In this document: positions 29,076 through 40,372 of the stretch, piece after piece
How positions within the stretch are numbered: position 1 is the first letter of the stretch
Layout of the letters: the number at the start of each line of letters is the position of its first letter
Source of the DNA: an uncultured Butyricicoccus sp.
Lineage (GTDB): Bacteria; Bacillota; Clostridia; Oscillospirales; Butyricicoccaceae
Reading direction: 5' to 3'
Length of the DNA stretch: 64,000 nt
Assembly (NCBI GenBank): GCA_944376065.1
Contig: CALWBL010000009.1
Span: 1-64,000, forward strand
Program-made: the position numbers and the translations under genes
The notes under the pieces: generated by a model
What the model was told of the DNA's origin: nothing
The model's input: only the letters and a program-made list of their open reading frames with translations
The model's database searches: none

Positions 29076-30290
29076 TTAGTGATTATGAAGTTCGCTTGCC
29101 GCTGTAAGGTTTGGCTTTCCATTTTCCCAAACAGGACTCATTTGACGCAGACCAGCGACAACTTCGGTTACTTTTTCTATTAAATAATCCACTTCTTCTT
29201 CTGTGTTTTGTTCGCCAAGGGTTAAACGCAAAGAGCCATGAGCGATTTCATGAGGCAAACCAATAGACATTAACACATGAGAAGGGTCAAGAGAGCCAGT
29301 TGAGCAGGCAGAACCAGTAGAACCGCAGATACCTGCAAAATCAAGCCTTAAAATCAGACCTTCGCCCTCGATTGCCTCAAATACAAAAGATGCAGTACCA
29401 GGCAGACGATTTTCTGGGTCACCTGTAAAATGAGTATACGGTACGTTTTCCATAATACCCTTAACAAGCTTATCAGTTAAAGACTTTACATAGCTCATCT
29501 TTCTATCAAGGTTATCTCCGCAAGCATCAGTGATAGCCTGACCCAAGCCGACCATACCTGCTACATTCTCAGTACCAGAGCAAAGACCTTTTTCCTGACC
29601 GCCACCATAAACCAGTGGCTTTAGTGCAATACCCTTACGGCAATATAGAGCACCAATACCCTTAGGACCTCTAAACTTATGAGCTGAAAGACTGAGCATG
29701 TCAATTCCCATTTCCTGCACATCAATATGCATGTGACCAACAGCCTGTACGGCGTCAGTGTGGAAGACAGCACCATGAGCGTGAGCAATTTCTGCAATTT
29801 CACGAATTTGCTGAATAGTGCCAATTTCGTTATTAGCAGCCATAATAGTAACTAAAGCAGTATTGTCAGAAATAACGCTTTTCAGTTGCTCAAGGTCAAC
29901 TCTGCCAAGCTTGTCTACATTTAGATAAGTGACAGTAAAACCCTCTTTTTCAAGAGCCTGACATGTGTATAATACAGCATGATGCTCAATGCAAGAGGTT
30001 ATAATATGGGTTCTGCCCTTAGCAGATGGACCTTTTACAAAGCCAGTTATAGCAAGGTTATCCGCCTGAGAGCCACCGCCAGTGAAAATAATCTCTGATG
30101 GGTCAGCGGCATTAATAGCTGCTGCAACCTGCTTTCTAGCATTTTGCATAGCCTGACGAGATTTATTGCCAAATCTATACAGAGAAGATGGATTTCCATA
30201 ATTCTCTGTCAAAAATGGCTGCATTGCATTATATACAGTTTTGGACATAGGGGTCGTAGCCGCATTGTCCGCATAAACGAAACGTGACAT
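29076..30290 (-). CDS. nifS: cysteine desulfurase (NifS/IscS)
   Basis: This PLP enzyme takes sulfur from cysteine for Fe-S cluster assembly. The 404-residue sequence has the substrate loop start YADNAATTPMSKTVYNAM, the PLP lysine in LSLSAHKFRGPKGIGALY, and the catalytic Cys in GSTGSACSTGSLDPSHVL. These are group I features. The ATG follows AAGGAGGCGAC. It forms a nifS-iscU pair with no iscR in view. A possible promoter (TTGCAA, 18 bases, TATATT) lies about 50 bases upstream. Confidence 0.95.
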   Translation of the reverse strand: MSRFVYADNAATTPMSKTVYNAMQPFLTENYGNPSSLYRFGNKSRQAMQNARKQVAAAINAADPSEIIFTGGGSQADNLAITGFVKGPSAKGRTHIITSCIEHHAVLYTCQALEKEGFTVTYLNVDKLGRVDLEQLKSVISDNTALVTIMAANNEIGTIQQIREIAEIAHAHGAVFHTDAVQAVGHMHIDVQEMGIDMLSLSAHKFRGPKGIGALYCRKGIALKPLVYGGGQEKGLCSGTENVAGMVGLGQAITDACGDNLDRKMSYVKSLTDKLVKGIMENVPYTHFTGDPENRLPGTASFVFEAIEGEGLILRLDFAGICGSTGSACSTGSLDPSHVLMSIGLPHEIAHGSLRLTLGEQNTEEEVDYLIEKVTEVVAGLRQMSPVWENGKPNLTAASELHNH

Positions 30291-30530
30291 TTATTATGTC
30301 GCCTCCTTGTGGCGTATCATTTGTTTTCTTTAATATACACCTAAATGGTATGGTATTGCAAGCTAAATAAATATAAATTTTTCTATATTTTAATTAGCTT
30401 ATTTTGGGCATATTTTAACTGCTGATTTTGCAGCTATGCCACTTAGATTTTAGTTTACTACAAAAGTATAAAAATTGCAATCTTTCATATATAATTTAAT
30501 CTTTATAAATTTAAAATATACATAAAAAAA

Positions 30531-30554
30531 GTGATGAGTTTTATAACCCATCAC
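30531..30554 (-). terminator. terminator of the nitrogen/pyrG operon
   Basis: GTGATGGGTT pairs with AACTCATCAC and is followed by seven T on the minus strand, just past the pyrG stop. The rest of 30291-30530 is AT-rich, with no ORF or structure that I can support. Confidence 0.85.
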
Positions 30555-30563
30555 AAAAAATTT

Positions 30564-32764
<2,201 letters not shown>

Positions 32765-32827
32765 GAACAATCCCTCCTTGGAATTACTACAAGAGCATAA
32801 AAAAATGAAAAAGCTCTCCCCTTAAAC

Positions 32828-34147
32828 TTAGTATCTTTCAAAATAGAGCTTATATGCAGCCGAATGTGGAGAATGATATTGAGAATATTGGCTACATTCT
32901 TGACGCTTTGCTGCAAGATAATTTTCAAGTGTACGGCTAGGAATAATATTTTTAACAAAATCACTGTTTTCAGCGGCAGTGATTGCCTCATCTAGCGAGC
33001 TAGGCAAAGCATCATAAGAATTTAAAATTTCCCTGTCTGCTGTAAACAAATTTATATTGCAAGGCTCAGGCAGTTTCATCTTCTTTTCCACGCCATCAAG
33101 CCCTGCATGAAGAAGTAAAGTAAATGCAAGATATGGGTTTAATGTGCCATCAGATGCACGATATTCCATTCTCCTGTGTATACCGCTTGCTGCTGGAATA
33201 CGAATAAGGGGAGAGCGATTTTGATGTGACCATGTAATGTATCTTGGGGCTTCAAACTCTCCCATTCTCTCGTAAGAGTTTACAAGTGGATTAAAAAATA
33301 AATTCATTTCATTTGAATGTGCTAAGATACCTGCAATAAAAGATTCAGCGGTTTCAGAATGTGACACACTAGGGTCACAGAAAATATTTTTCCCATTTCT
33401 GAAAAGAGAAAGATTTACATGCAGACCGCTTCCTGGTTCGCCTGCTAACGGTTTTGGTAAGAAAGAGGCGAAAAGACCGCTGGAGTTTGCAATAGTCTTA
33501 ACAACCCACTTAAAAGTAATCATATTATCAGCTGCTTGCAAAGCGCCTGAATATTTAAAATCAATTTCATTTTGCCCTGGTCCTTGCTCATGGTGAGATG
33601 CCTCTGGCTGAATCCCCATTTCTTCAAGTGTCATACAAATTTGTCTGCGTACATTTTCGCCTCTATCGAGCGGAGCAACATCGAAATAAGATGCATTATC
33701 ATAAGGAATACGGGTAGGCGTACCGCTTTCATCAAGCTCGAAAAGATAAAATTCACATTCTGTTCCAAGCATACAAGTTAAGTTTTTCTCATGCAGTAGA
33801 TTCACTGCTTGTCTTAGCATCTGACGACCATCACCCTCAAACGCACGACCATCTGGGTATCGAATATCACAGAAAAAACGTACAACCCTGCCAGTAGATG
33901 GACGCCAAGGCAGAACACAAAGAGTTGTTGGGTCTGGAAATAATAATAAATCTGATGATTCAACTTTCATAAACCCTGCAAGTGCAGATGCATCAAAGCA
34001 AATGCCATCAGAAAAAGCTCTCATAAGCTCATTTGGAAGAATAGAGATATTTTTTTGCATTCCAAAAATATCACAAAATGCAAGTCGGATAAATTTTACA
34101 TCGTTATCTTCAATGAACTCCAAAACATCGCTGATTGATGTACTCAT
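32828..34147 (-). CDS. glnA: glutamine synthetase type I
   Basis: The enzyme assimilates ammonia into glutamine. The 439-residue sequence has the type I landmarks: GTECEFYLFE (metal ligands), HEQGPGQNEIDFKYSGALQAADN, GSGLHVNLSLF, NSYERMGEFEAPRYITWSHQNRSP and YRASDGTLNPYLAF. The short form without a clear adenylylation tyrosine fits Firmicutes GSI-alpha, which is regulated by feedback. It follows the GXGXG glutamate synthase subunit by 15 bases, so ammonia assimilation (GS-GOGAT) is made as one unit. The window also encodes a second, type III enzyme at 37978. Confidence 0.95.
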   Translation of the reverse strand: MSTSISDVLEFIEDNDVKFIRLAFCDIFGMQKNISILPNELMRAFSDGICFDASALAGFMKVESSDLLLFPDPTTLCVLPWRPSTGRVVRFFCDIRYPDGRAFEGDGRQMLRQAVNLLHEKNLTCMLGTECEFYLFELDESGTPTRIPYDNASYFDVAPLDRGENVRRQICMTLEEMGIQPEASHHEQGPGQNEIDFKYSGALQAADNMITFKWVVKTIANSSGLFASFLPKPLAGEPGSGLHVNLSLFRNGKNIFCDPSVSHSETAESFIAGILAHSNEMNLFFNPLVNSYERMGEFEAPRYITWSHQNRSPLIRIPAASGIHRRMEYRASDGTLNPYLAFTLLLHAGLDGVEKKMKLPEPCNINLFTADREILNSYDALPSSLDEAITAAENSDFVKNIIPSRTLENYLAAKRQECSQYSQYHSPHSAAYKLYFERY

Positions 34148-34162
34148 AACAAACCTCCAGTT

Positions 34163-34885
34163 TTATTCAAACGTATATAACTGGTTATAACCCGAATTAG
34201 GGTTTGTAGTCAATACATAAAAACGCTTTGAGAGAATTTCTTTTGCATTTCCACCAAAGAATTTACAATAATCCTCAATATGGGGAGCAAGCTCTGCCCT
34301 ATCTTCTTCAGTTATTTCACTGACTAATACCTGTTCCGGAAGTCCTGTTGGCTTTTCATCACATCTTAAAATAATTTTACCACCATGCATACCAGTTCCG
34401 CAGAAGTAGCTACAAGGCATTTTACCCTCTGAGCCATTGCCAAGTATCGCAATTAGCCCGCCTGCAAGATATTCTCCAAGGAAAGAGCCAGCCTTTCCGC
34501 CTACAATCAATACTGGAAATTTGTCCATATATGCTTTCATATGGATGCCAGCACGATAACCTACATCACCCTCTATAAAAATTCGACCACCACGCATACC
34601 ATAACCGCAAGCGTCACCACAATTTCCATGAATAATAATCTCACCGCTATTCATAGTGTCGCCCACTGCCTCTTGACAGTTTCCGAAAACCTCAATCGTA
34701 GAACCATTGTTATATTGCCCTAAACCGTTTCCGGGCGTACCATATAACTTAAAATTCTTGTCAGATGTAGAGCAACCGATATATCTTTGACCATAAAGCT
34801 CTTTAATAACTATTTCTTTATCTTCACAGTTTCTAATCTGATTTTGCAGTTTTTGATAATAAGTAGTATTTGCGATAAATTCCAT
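34163..34885 (-). CDS. gltB3: glutamate synthase, GXGXG (alpha subunit C-terminal) domain protein
   Basis: This 240-residue stand-alone protein corresponds to the C-terminal beta-helix of the large glutamate synthase subunit. It shows regular right-handed helix repeats with glycine pairs: GNGLGQYNNGSTIEVFGN, EIIIHGNCGDACGYGMRGG, IFIEGDVGYRAGIHMKAY, VLIVGGKAGSFLGEYLAGG and ISYFCGTGMHGG-like turns. In the fused enzyme this domain supports the ammonia channel. It is part of the archaeal-type split enzyme with the two upstream genes. The symbol denotes the domain, not a confirmed name. Confidence 0.9.
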   Translation of the reverse strand: MEFIANTTYYQKLQNQIRNCEDKEIVIKELYGQRYIGCSTSDKNFKLYGTPGNGLGQYNNGSTIEVFGNCQEAVGDTMNSGEIIIHGNCGDACGYGMRGGRIFIEGDVGYRAGIHMKAYMDKFPVLIVGGKAGSFLGEYLAGGLIAILGNGSEGKMPCSYFCGTGMHGGKIILRCDEKPTGLPEQVLVSEITEEDRAELAPHIEDYCKFFGGNAKEILSKRFYVLTTNPNSGYNQLYTFE

Positions 34886-34903
34886 ATTTTTGTCCTCCCC
34901 TAC

Positions 34904-36403
34904 TTATTCTCCAGCATGTTTAATGCCCAAAATATCAAGCTCTTTTTGAGTAAGACCAAGACCACGAAGCATCAGTCTATTACCTCTCAAAGCCTCAATC
35001 GAGTTAATACCCATACCGCCCATCATTTCTTCAAGTTCATGATTCCAAGCAGTAACAAGGTTTACAAGTCTTTTAGCACCGATTTCTGGATTTAAACGCT
35101 TAACTAAATCCTCTCTTTGAGTTGCAATGCCCCAGTTGCATTTACCTGTCTGACAGGTGCGACACAGATGACAGCCAAGAGCTAAAAGTGCAGCAGTTGC
35201 AATATAACATGCATCAGCACCAAGCAAAATTGCTTTCATAAGGTCACTTGAGTTGCGAATAGAACCACCAACAACAATAGAAACCTTGTCTCTTATACCC
35301 TCATCACGTAGTCTTTGGTCGACCGCTGCCAGAGCAAGCTCAACTGGAATACCCACACTATCACGTATGCGGGTAGGAGCAGCACCAGTGCCGCCTCTGT
35401 ATCCGTCAATACAAATAATATCTGCACCCGAGCGGGCAACACCAGATGCTATAGCAGATACATTATGAACAGCAGCAATTTTCACCATAATAGGTTTTTT
35501 ATAATTTGTAGCCTCCTTTAGTGAGTAAACAAGCTGACGTAAATCCTCAATAGAATAAATATCATGGTGGGGAGCTGGAGAAATAGCATCAGTTCCCTCT
35601 GGAATCATACGGGTTTTAGATATATCTGCACCTACTTTTATGCCTGGAAGGTGTCCGCCGATACCCGGTTTTGCGCCCTGTCCCATTTTGATTTCAATAG
35701 CCGCACCTGCCTCTAAATACTCAGGGTGAACACCAAAACGACCAGATGCAACCTGAACAATGGTATTTGCGCCATATTCATAAAAATCCTTATGCAGACC
35801 GCCCTCACCTGTATTATAGCAGATGCCCAATGTTTTAGCCGCTTTTGCCAAAGCGGCATGAGCATTGTAAGAAATAGACCCATAACTCATAGCAGAGAAC
35901 ATAACAGGTACATTAAGCTCAATATGTGGCGGTAAATTGTCAATTAAATTACCATTTTCATCACGCTCAATTTTGCCCGGTTTCTTGCCAAGGAAAGTTC
36001 TAGTTTCCATAGGTTCACGCAAAGGGTCAATAGATGGATTTGTAACCTGAGATGCATTTATTAAAATTTTATCCCAGTAAATAGGTTGTGGCTCTGGATT
36101 ACCCATGGAAGAAAGCAATACGCCGCCTGATTCTGCCTGACGATAAACTTCAGTTATTGCCTTTTCTGTCCAGTTTGCGTTTTCCTTAAATGTGTGGTCA
36201 GTTTTTACTATTTTTAATGCACGAGTTGGGCAAATTGTAACGCATCTATGACAGTTTACACATTTGCTCTCATCACAAGTCATCATTTTTAAATTTTCGT
36301 CATAACCATGCACTTCATTTGCACATTGTTTCTCACAAGCACGACAGTTAATACAGCGGCTTGGATTACGAATTACTTCAAATTGTGGATATAACATATT
36401 CAT
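34904..36403 (-). CDS. gltB2: glutamate synthase, FMN-binding synthase subunit with ferredoxin-like N-terminus
   Basis: This 499-residue subunit converts 2-oxoglutarate and ammonia to glutamate on FMN. The N-terminus has two [4Fe-4S] ferredoxin motifs, CINCRACEKQC (about 18) and CVNCHRCVTICP (about 47). The catalytic TIM barrel follows: VMFSAMSYGSISYNAHAAL, YNTGEGGLHKDFYEYG, IEIKMGQGAKPGIGGHLPG, ICIDGYRGGTGAAPTR and VVGGSIRNSSDLMKAI. A Cys cluster (CHLCRTCQTGKCNWG) follows near residue 415 and probably binds the 3Fe-4S cluster. No GltD small subunit is encoded nearby, so electrons probably come from ferredoxin or another donor. It overlaps the upstream amidotransferase gene by four bases. Confidence 0.93.
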   Translation of the reverse strand: MNMLYPQFEVIRNPSRCINCRACEKQCANEVHGYDENLKMMTCDESKCVNCHRCVTICPTRALKIVKTDHTFKENANWTEKAITEVYRQAESGGVLLSSMGNPEPQPIYWDKILINASQVTNPSIDPLREPMETRTFLGKKPGKIERDENGNLIDNLPPHIELNVPVMFSAMSYGSISYNAHAALAKAAKTLGICYNTGEGGLHKDFYEYGANTIVQVASGRFGVHPEYLEAGAAIEIKMGQGAKPGIGGHLPGIKVGADISKTRMIPEGTDAISPAPHHDIYSIEDLRQLVYSLKEATNYKKPIMVKIAAVHNVSAIASGVARSGADIICIDGYRGGTGAAPTRIRDSVGIPVELALAAVDQRLRDEGIRDKVSIVVGGSIRNSSDLMKAILLGADACYIATAALLALGCHLCRTCQTGKCNWGIATQREDLVKRLNPEIGAKRLVNLVTAWNHELEEMMGGMGINSIEALRGNRLMLRGLGLTQKELDILGIKHAGE

Positions 36404-37500
36404 TGTGCATTACCTCCCTTGTTCAGAGTTAAAATTACAGGCTCTCCACCTCGTGGGGCATAAATTCTATCTAGCTCTGGCTGAATAATTCTGATTGCAC
36501 ATTCTTCCGATGCAATATAAACAGTTTCATCTTTTTCGCCCACTACCATAGAACGAAGTTTTAATCTATCATTAAGAGCCATCATACCGCCCTCAAATCC
36601 TACTAAAATAGAAAATGGACCAGTAACCAGCAGAGATGCAAAAGCATTTCTAAGATATGTTAAACGCCTTCTTTCCTCCTCTGGTTTTTTCTCAATGGTG
36701 GACCAAAAAGGAGCTGCAATTACATTTGCAATTTCGCCGTAATTTAAACCGATTCTACGGTTTAAGTAATCAACTATGTATGTTATAGCCTCTGTATCTG
36801 TTAAAAGGTCACAGGAGTAACCAAACATTTCAATAAATCTTCTATTTGCATCATAAGAGGAAATTTCACCGTTATGTACAACCGTTGTATCAAGTAGTGC
36901 AAATGGGTGAGCACCTCCCCACCAACCGGGTGTATTAGTTGGATAACGACCATGACAAGTCCAAGAGTAAGCCTCATAATTTTCTAACATATAATACTCG
37001 CCTACATCTTCTGGGAAACCGCTTGCCTTGAATACACCTACATTCTTACCAGATGAGAATATATATGCACCCTTAATATTATGGTTTGCATGAATAACTT
37101 TTCTTACAACAAACTCCTTTTCATCTAGCTGAGAAAATGCAAGAACTGTTGCAAGTGGCTGAACAAAATAGCGGAAAATCATTGGCTCATCGGTAATTCT
37201 GGGGTGACGCCTTGTAGGAATTTTCGCCATAGCAATTATATCGAAGTTTTCCTTTAAATAAGTCTCACACTCGTCTTTTGCACGATTTGAGTCATAAAAA
37301 ACATGAAAAGCATAATCATCTTTAAATTCTGGATAAATGCCATAAGCTGCAAAACCACCACCCAGACCGTTTGAACGGTCATGCATAGTTGCAATAGATT
37401 TTATAATTCTTTCACCGTTTTCTTTTTTGCCGTCTTTATGGAAAATGCCTGTGATTGCACAACCAGCAGGGATACGAACCTGACCTTCTTTTAAAAGCAT
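36400..37500 (-). CDS. gltB1: glutamate synthase, glutamine amidotransferase subunit
   Basis: This 366-residue class II (Ntn-type) glutaminase subunit supplies ammonia to the synthase subunit. The nucleophile is probably Cys14 in PAGCAITGIFHKDG, so a 13-residue leader must be removed to free it, as with the propeptide of other Ntn amidotransferases. Other family features are RSNGLGGGFAAYGIYP, CHGRYPTNTPGWWGGAHPF, VVHNGEISSYDANRRF and DTEAITYIVDYLNRR. AAGGAGGAAAG precedes the ATG. First gene of the nitrogen operon, behind an approximately 180-base leader. Confidence 0.9.
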   Translation of the reverse strand: MLLKEGQVRIPAGCAITGIFHKDGKKENGERIIKSIATMHDRSNGLGGGFAAYGIYPEFKDDYAFHVFYDSNRAKDECETYLKENFDIIAMAKIPTRRHPRITDEPMIFRYFVQPLATVLAFSQLDEKEFVVRKVIHANHNIKGAYIFSSGKNVGVFKASGFPEDVGEYYMLENYEAYSWTCHGRYPTNTPGWWGGAHPFALLDTTVVHNGEISSYDANRRFIEMFGYSCDLLTDTEAITYIVDYLNRRIGLNYGEIANVIAAPFWSTIEKKPEEERRRLTYLRNAFASLLVTGPFSILVGFEGGMMALNDRLKLRSMVVGEKDETVYIASEECAIRIIQPELDRIYAPRGGEPVILTLNKGGNAQ

Positions 37501-37589
37501 GGGTACTTTCCTCCTTTAAAATTACATATAAAAGCAGCCCATTTGTGCTTATAGTGAGCTGCTTAATCCAGCATCAGTGCTGGAAATAC

Positions 37590-37676
37590 AAAAAAAGACG
37601 TCCATTCACAAGACAGTAAAAAACTAAGAAAATTCCTAGGTAATTTCACTATCCTCTGAATGAACGCCCTTGTTCA
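37590..37676 (-). promoter_or_regulatory. leader of the glutamate synthase operon: candidate ANTAR hairpin overlapping a terminator
   Basis: At the 5' end of the transcript TGAAC-AAGGGC-GTTCA (37661-37676) forms a hairpin whose hexaloop has A at position 1 and G at position 4, the mark of ANTAR targets. Its 3' arm overlaps the 5' arm of a long rod: 12 paired bases joining 37657-37668 with 37597-37608, plus inner helices. Six T follow on the minus strand (37591-37596), so hairpin and terminator exclude each other. A second ANTAR hairpin is less clear: TTCA/TGAA at 37645-37660 has an eight-base loop. Confidence 0.65.
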
Positions 37677-37684
37677 TATTATTT

Positions 37685-37713
37685 ATTTTATAGCATATAC
37701 TTAAAATGGTCAA
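37685..37713 (-). promoter_or_regulatory. sigma-A promoter of the glutamate synthase-glnA-ANTAR-pyrG operon
   Basis: Minus-strand TTGACC and TAAAAT with 17 bases between. Start near 37678, just before the hairpin. A second simple hairpin (CCAGCA/TGCTGG near 37566-37581) lies farther downstream in the leader. Confidence 0.75.
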
Positions 37714-37845
37714 GAAAAAATGCATAAAAATGCAAGGCTAAAAACACTTTCTTGCAAATTATCTAAAACATAGCTTGTCATAAACCCATTCGTTTGTAAA
37801 ATACTTCAAAAGTTATAATAAGACAAAAAACTTATAAAAATCCGC

Positions 37846-37874
37846 TTGACAATCCGAAAAATACATACTATAAT
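37846..37874 (+). promoter_or_regulatory. consensus sigma-A promoter of glnN
   Basis: TTGACA and TATAAT with exactly 17 bases between them. Start near 37881. Confidence 0.9.
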
Positions 37875-37886
37875 TTGGCACAGAAA

Positions 37887-37929
37887 CAGCAAAGGTGCTG
37901 AAGTCAGATATGGCTTCGGCATCTTTTTT
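37887..37929 (+). promoter_or_regulatory. glnN leader: candidate ANTAR hairpin overlapping a terminator
   Basis: CAGC-AAAGGT-GCTG (37887-37900) is a hairpin with a hexaloop having A at position 1 and G at position 4. Its loop end and 3' arm (GGTGCTG) also form the 5' arm of a terminator stem: GGTGCTGAAGTC (37894-37905) pairs with GGCTTCGGCATC (37912-37923) around the loop AGATAT and runs into a T-tract. The two structures are mutually exclusive, the same logic as in the divergent glutamate synthase leader. Confidence 0.7.
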
Positions 37930-37977
37930 TATTGGTTATTTATTAAACACTATGTTTTTTTATAGGAGGCAAAAACA

Positions 37978-40053
37978 ATGCGTAAGGTTCCAGAGATGTT
38001 TGGCAGTATGGTATTTAATGAAACCGCTATGAAAGAACGCTTTCCAAAGCATGTATATAAGGCTTTAAAGCGTACAATGACAGAGGGTAAGGCATTAGAC
38101 CCGCAAATTGCAGATGTAGTTGCAAATGCAATGAAAGACTGGGCGATTGAAAAAGGTGCAACACACTTTACACACTGGTTCCAGCCAATGACAGGCATCA
38201 CAGCAGAAAAACATGATTCTTTCCTATCCCCCAGCACAGACGGCACAGTTATTATGGAGTTTTCTGGCAAAGAGCTTATCAAGGGCGAACCAGATGCATC
38301 TTCTTTCCCATCTGGTGGTTTACGTGCTACTTTTGAGGCAAGAGGTTATACTGCTTGGGACCCTACCTCCTATGCATTTATAAAAGACCATACATTATGT
38401 ATTCCAACCGCATTTTGTTCTTATACAGGTCAAGTGCTTGATAAAAAAACCCCTTTGCTTCGTTCCATGGATGCCATCAGCAATGAGGCTTGCAGAGTTT
38501 TAAAGCTGTTTGGCAAAGATTGCAGACGAGTTACAACAACTGTAGGACCTGAACAAGAATATTTTCTTATCAACAAATCCGATTATGCAAAGCGTCCTGA
38601 TTTAGTGCTTACAGGTCGTACTCTATTTGGTGCAAAAGCTCCAAAAGGACAGGAAATGGAAGACCATTATTTTGGCTCTATTCGCCCACGAGTTAAAGCA
38701 TTTATGGAAGATTTAGATGAGGCGCTGTGGGAGCTTGGTATTTATTCAAAAACTGAACATAATGAAGTAGCACCATGTCAACATGAAATGGCACCTATTT
38801 TCACAACAACCAATATTGCAACAGACCATAACCAGCTTACAATGGAAATTATGAAAAAAGTTGCAGACAAACATGGCTTTGTGTGTCTGCTGCATGAAAA
38901 GCCATTTGAAGGAATAAACGGCTCTGGTAAACATAACAACTGGTCTATCTCCACGGATAGTGGTGAAAATCTGCTTGAGCCAGGTAAAAGCCCATCTGAA
39001 AATGTTCAGTTCTTGCTATTTTTGACCGCTGTTGTAAAAGCTGTTGACGAATATCAAGACCTTATGCGAATTTCTGTTGCATCTGCTGGCAATGACCACA
39101 GACTTGGTGCAAACGAGGCTCCACCAGCTATTATGTCAATGTTTGTTGGTGACGAACTTGAGGCTATTCTTGATTCGATTGTATCTGGTACAGATTATAC
39201 TGATGTATCCAGAACAATGATGAGCATTGGAGCAGCCGTTCTGCCTGCAATTCCAAAGGATACAACTGATAGAAATAGAACTTCTCCATTTGCATTTACT
39301 GGTAATAAATTTGAGTTCCGTATGCTTGGCTCTGCTCTTAACATAGCTTGTCCTAATATTATGCTAAACACCGCTGTTGCTGAGTCTCTGCGCCAATTCG
39401 CAGATGAGCTTGAAAAAGCAGATGATTTCGATGCAGCACTTGGCACATTGATTCAGCGTGAAATCAAGGCACACCGCCGAATTATCTTTAATGGCAATGG
39501 TTATGGTGAAGAATGGCCAATCGAGGCTGAAAAGCGTGGACTTCTGAACCTAAAATCAACACCAGATGCATTGCCACATTATACAGCTCAAAAGAATATT
39601 GATTTATTTAAAAAACATGGTGTTTATACCGAAGAAGAAATGAAATCCCGTCAGGAAATTCTGCTTGAGGAATATTCAAAAACTATTCAAATTGAGGCTC
39701 TCACATCTCTTGATATGCTTGGAAAACTGATTATTCCAGCAGCAGTTAATTATTCTGGTAAGGTTGCGGACAGCGTTAATTCAAAGGCTAGACTTGGAAT
39801 TGAATGTCCTATGGAAGTAGCTCTTGTTAGAGAGCTTGCAGAAAAAACTTCTCTTTTAATGAAAAAACGTAATGCACTTGAAGAAACTCTTTCAAATATT
39901 CCAGATGGTGCAGAAAAGGCTGCAAAATACTATCATGAAGTAGTTATTCCAGCTATGGACGACGCTAGACGTCTTGCAGATGGACTTGAAAGCAAGATTG
40001 CAAAATCTGACTATCCACTTCCAACTTATGGCGATTTGCTGTTTTATGTTTAA
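37978..40053 (+). CDS. glnN: glutamine synthetase type III
   Basis: This 691-residue enzyme belongs to the large GSIII family found in Bacteroidetes, cyanobacteria and some Clostridia. Visible motifs are the N-terminal [34 protein letters not shown], the GSIII signature [37 protein letters not shown] and [24 protein letters not shown] precedes the ATG. It is monocistronic, with its own promoter, attenuator-like leader and a shared terminator at 40120. It is divergent from the operon that carries the type I enzyme, and the similar leaders suggest joint control by nitrogen status. Confidence 0.96.
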   Translation: MRKVPEMFGSMVFNETAMKERFPKHVYKALKRTMTEGKALDPQIADVVANAMKDWAIEKGATHFTHWFQPMTGITAEKHDSFLSPSTDGTVIMEFSGKELIKGEPDASSFPSGGLRATFEARGYTAWDPTSYAFIKDHTLCIPTAFCSYTGQVLDKKTPLLRSMDAISNEACRVLKLFGKDCRRVTTTVGPEQEYFLINKSDYAKRPDLVLTGRTLFGAKAPKGQEMEDHYFGSIRPRVKAFMEDLDEALWELGIYSKTEHNEVAPCQHEMAPIFTTTNIATDHNQLTMEIMKKVADKHGFVCLLHEKPFEGINGSGKHNNWSISTDSGENLLEPGKSPSENVQFLLFLTAVVKAVDEYQDLMRISVASAGNDHRLGANEAPPAIMSMFVGDELEAILDSIVSGTDYTDVSRTMMSIGAAVLPAIPKDTTDRNRTSPFAFTGNKFEFRMLGSALNIACPNIMLNTAVAESLRQFADELEKADDFDAALGTLIQREIKAHRRIIFNGNGYGEEWPIEAEKRGLLNLKSTPDALPHYTAQKNIDLFKKHGVYTEEEMKSRQEILLEEYSKTIQIEALTSLDMLGKLIIPAAVNYSGKVADSVNSKARLGIECPMEVALVRELAEKTSLLMKKRNALEETLSNIPDGAEKAAKYYHEVVIPAMDDARRLADGLESKIAKSDYPLPTYGDLLFYV

Positions 40054-40119
40054 TAAATCTTTACTAAATGCATCGTGGTGAAACCCATTGACTATTTCTA
40101 TAATGCACTTTAAGACTAA

Positions 40120-40145
40120 AAAATCCGCCTAAGGGCGGATTTTTT
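40120..40145. terminator. bidirectional terminator between glnN and the DUF6472-like gene
   Basis: AAAATCCGCC and GGCGGATTTT with a four-base loop, T-run on the plus strand and A-run on the other side. Confidence 0.85.
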
Positions 40146-40314
40146 AATTCTGTTTTCTCACAATACTATAATCATCACCAGCTCTATAGTATGGACATTT
40201 GCTATAAAATCCCTGCATTTGCCTTGCAGCTACATCTTCCTCCCATACCATATCACATATATATTCATCATATTCGTCATCATACTCACAATACATACAG
40301 GTTTCACACTGCAT
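40144..40314 (-). CDS. small Cys-rich protein, DUF6472-like
   Basis: This 56-residue acidic protein has CETCMYCEYDDEYDEYICDM near the start and CPYYRAGDDYSIVRKQ at the end. The four to five cysteines suggest a small zinc-binding fold. It resembles the clostridial DUF6472 family, of unknown function; that name is from memory of the pattern. The start at 40314 follows AAAAAGGAGAG; a reading from farther upstream would run through the terminator of prsA. It may be expressed by read-through past that terminator. Confidence 0.7.
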   Translation of the reverse strand: MQCETCMYCEYDDEYDEYICDMVWEEDVAARQMQGFYSKCPYYRAGDDYSIVRKQN

Positions 40315-40335
40315 AAATACTCTCCTTTTTAAAAA

Positions 40336-40363
40336 AAGAGCTGGCACAAATGCACCAACTCTT
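40336..40363 (-). terminator. prsA terminator
   Basis: AAGAGTTGGTGCA pairs with TGCCAGCTCTT around TTTG, followed by seven T on the minus strand. It lies directly before the ribosome binding site of the small Cys-rich gene. Confidence 0.8.
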
Positions 40364-40372
40364 TTATAGTTT

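Noticed and set aside
37590..37676. Glutamine riboswitch before the glutamate synthase operon
   Set aside because: CGTTCA at the start recalls the glnA riboswitch, but the conserved core is missing and the hairpin-versus-terminator arrangement with a nearby ANTAR gene explains the region better.
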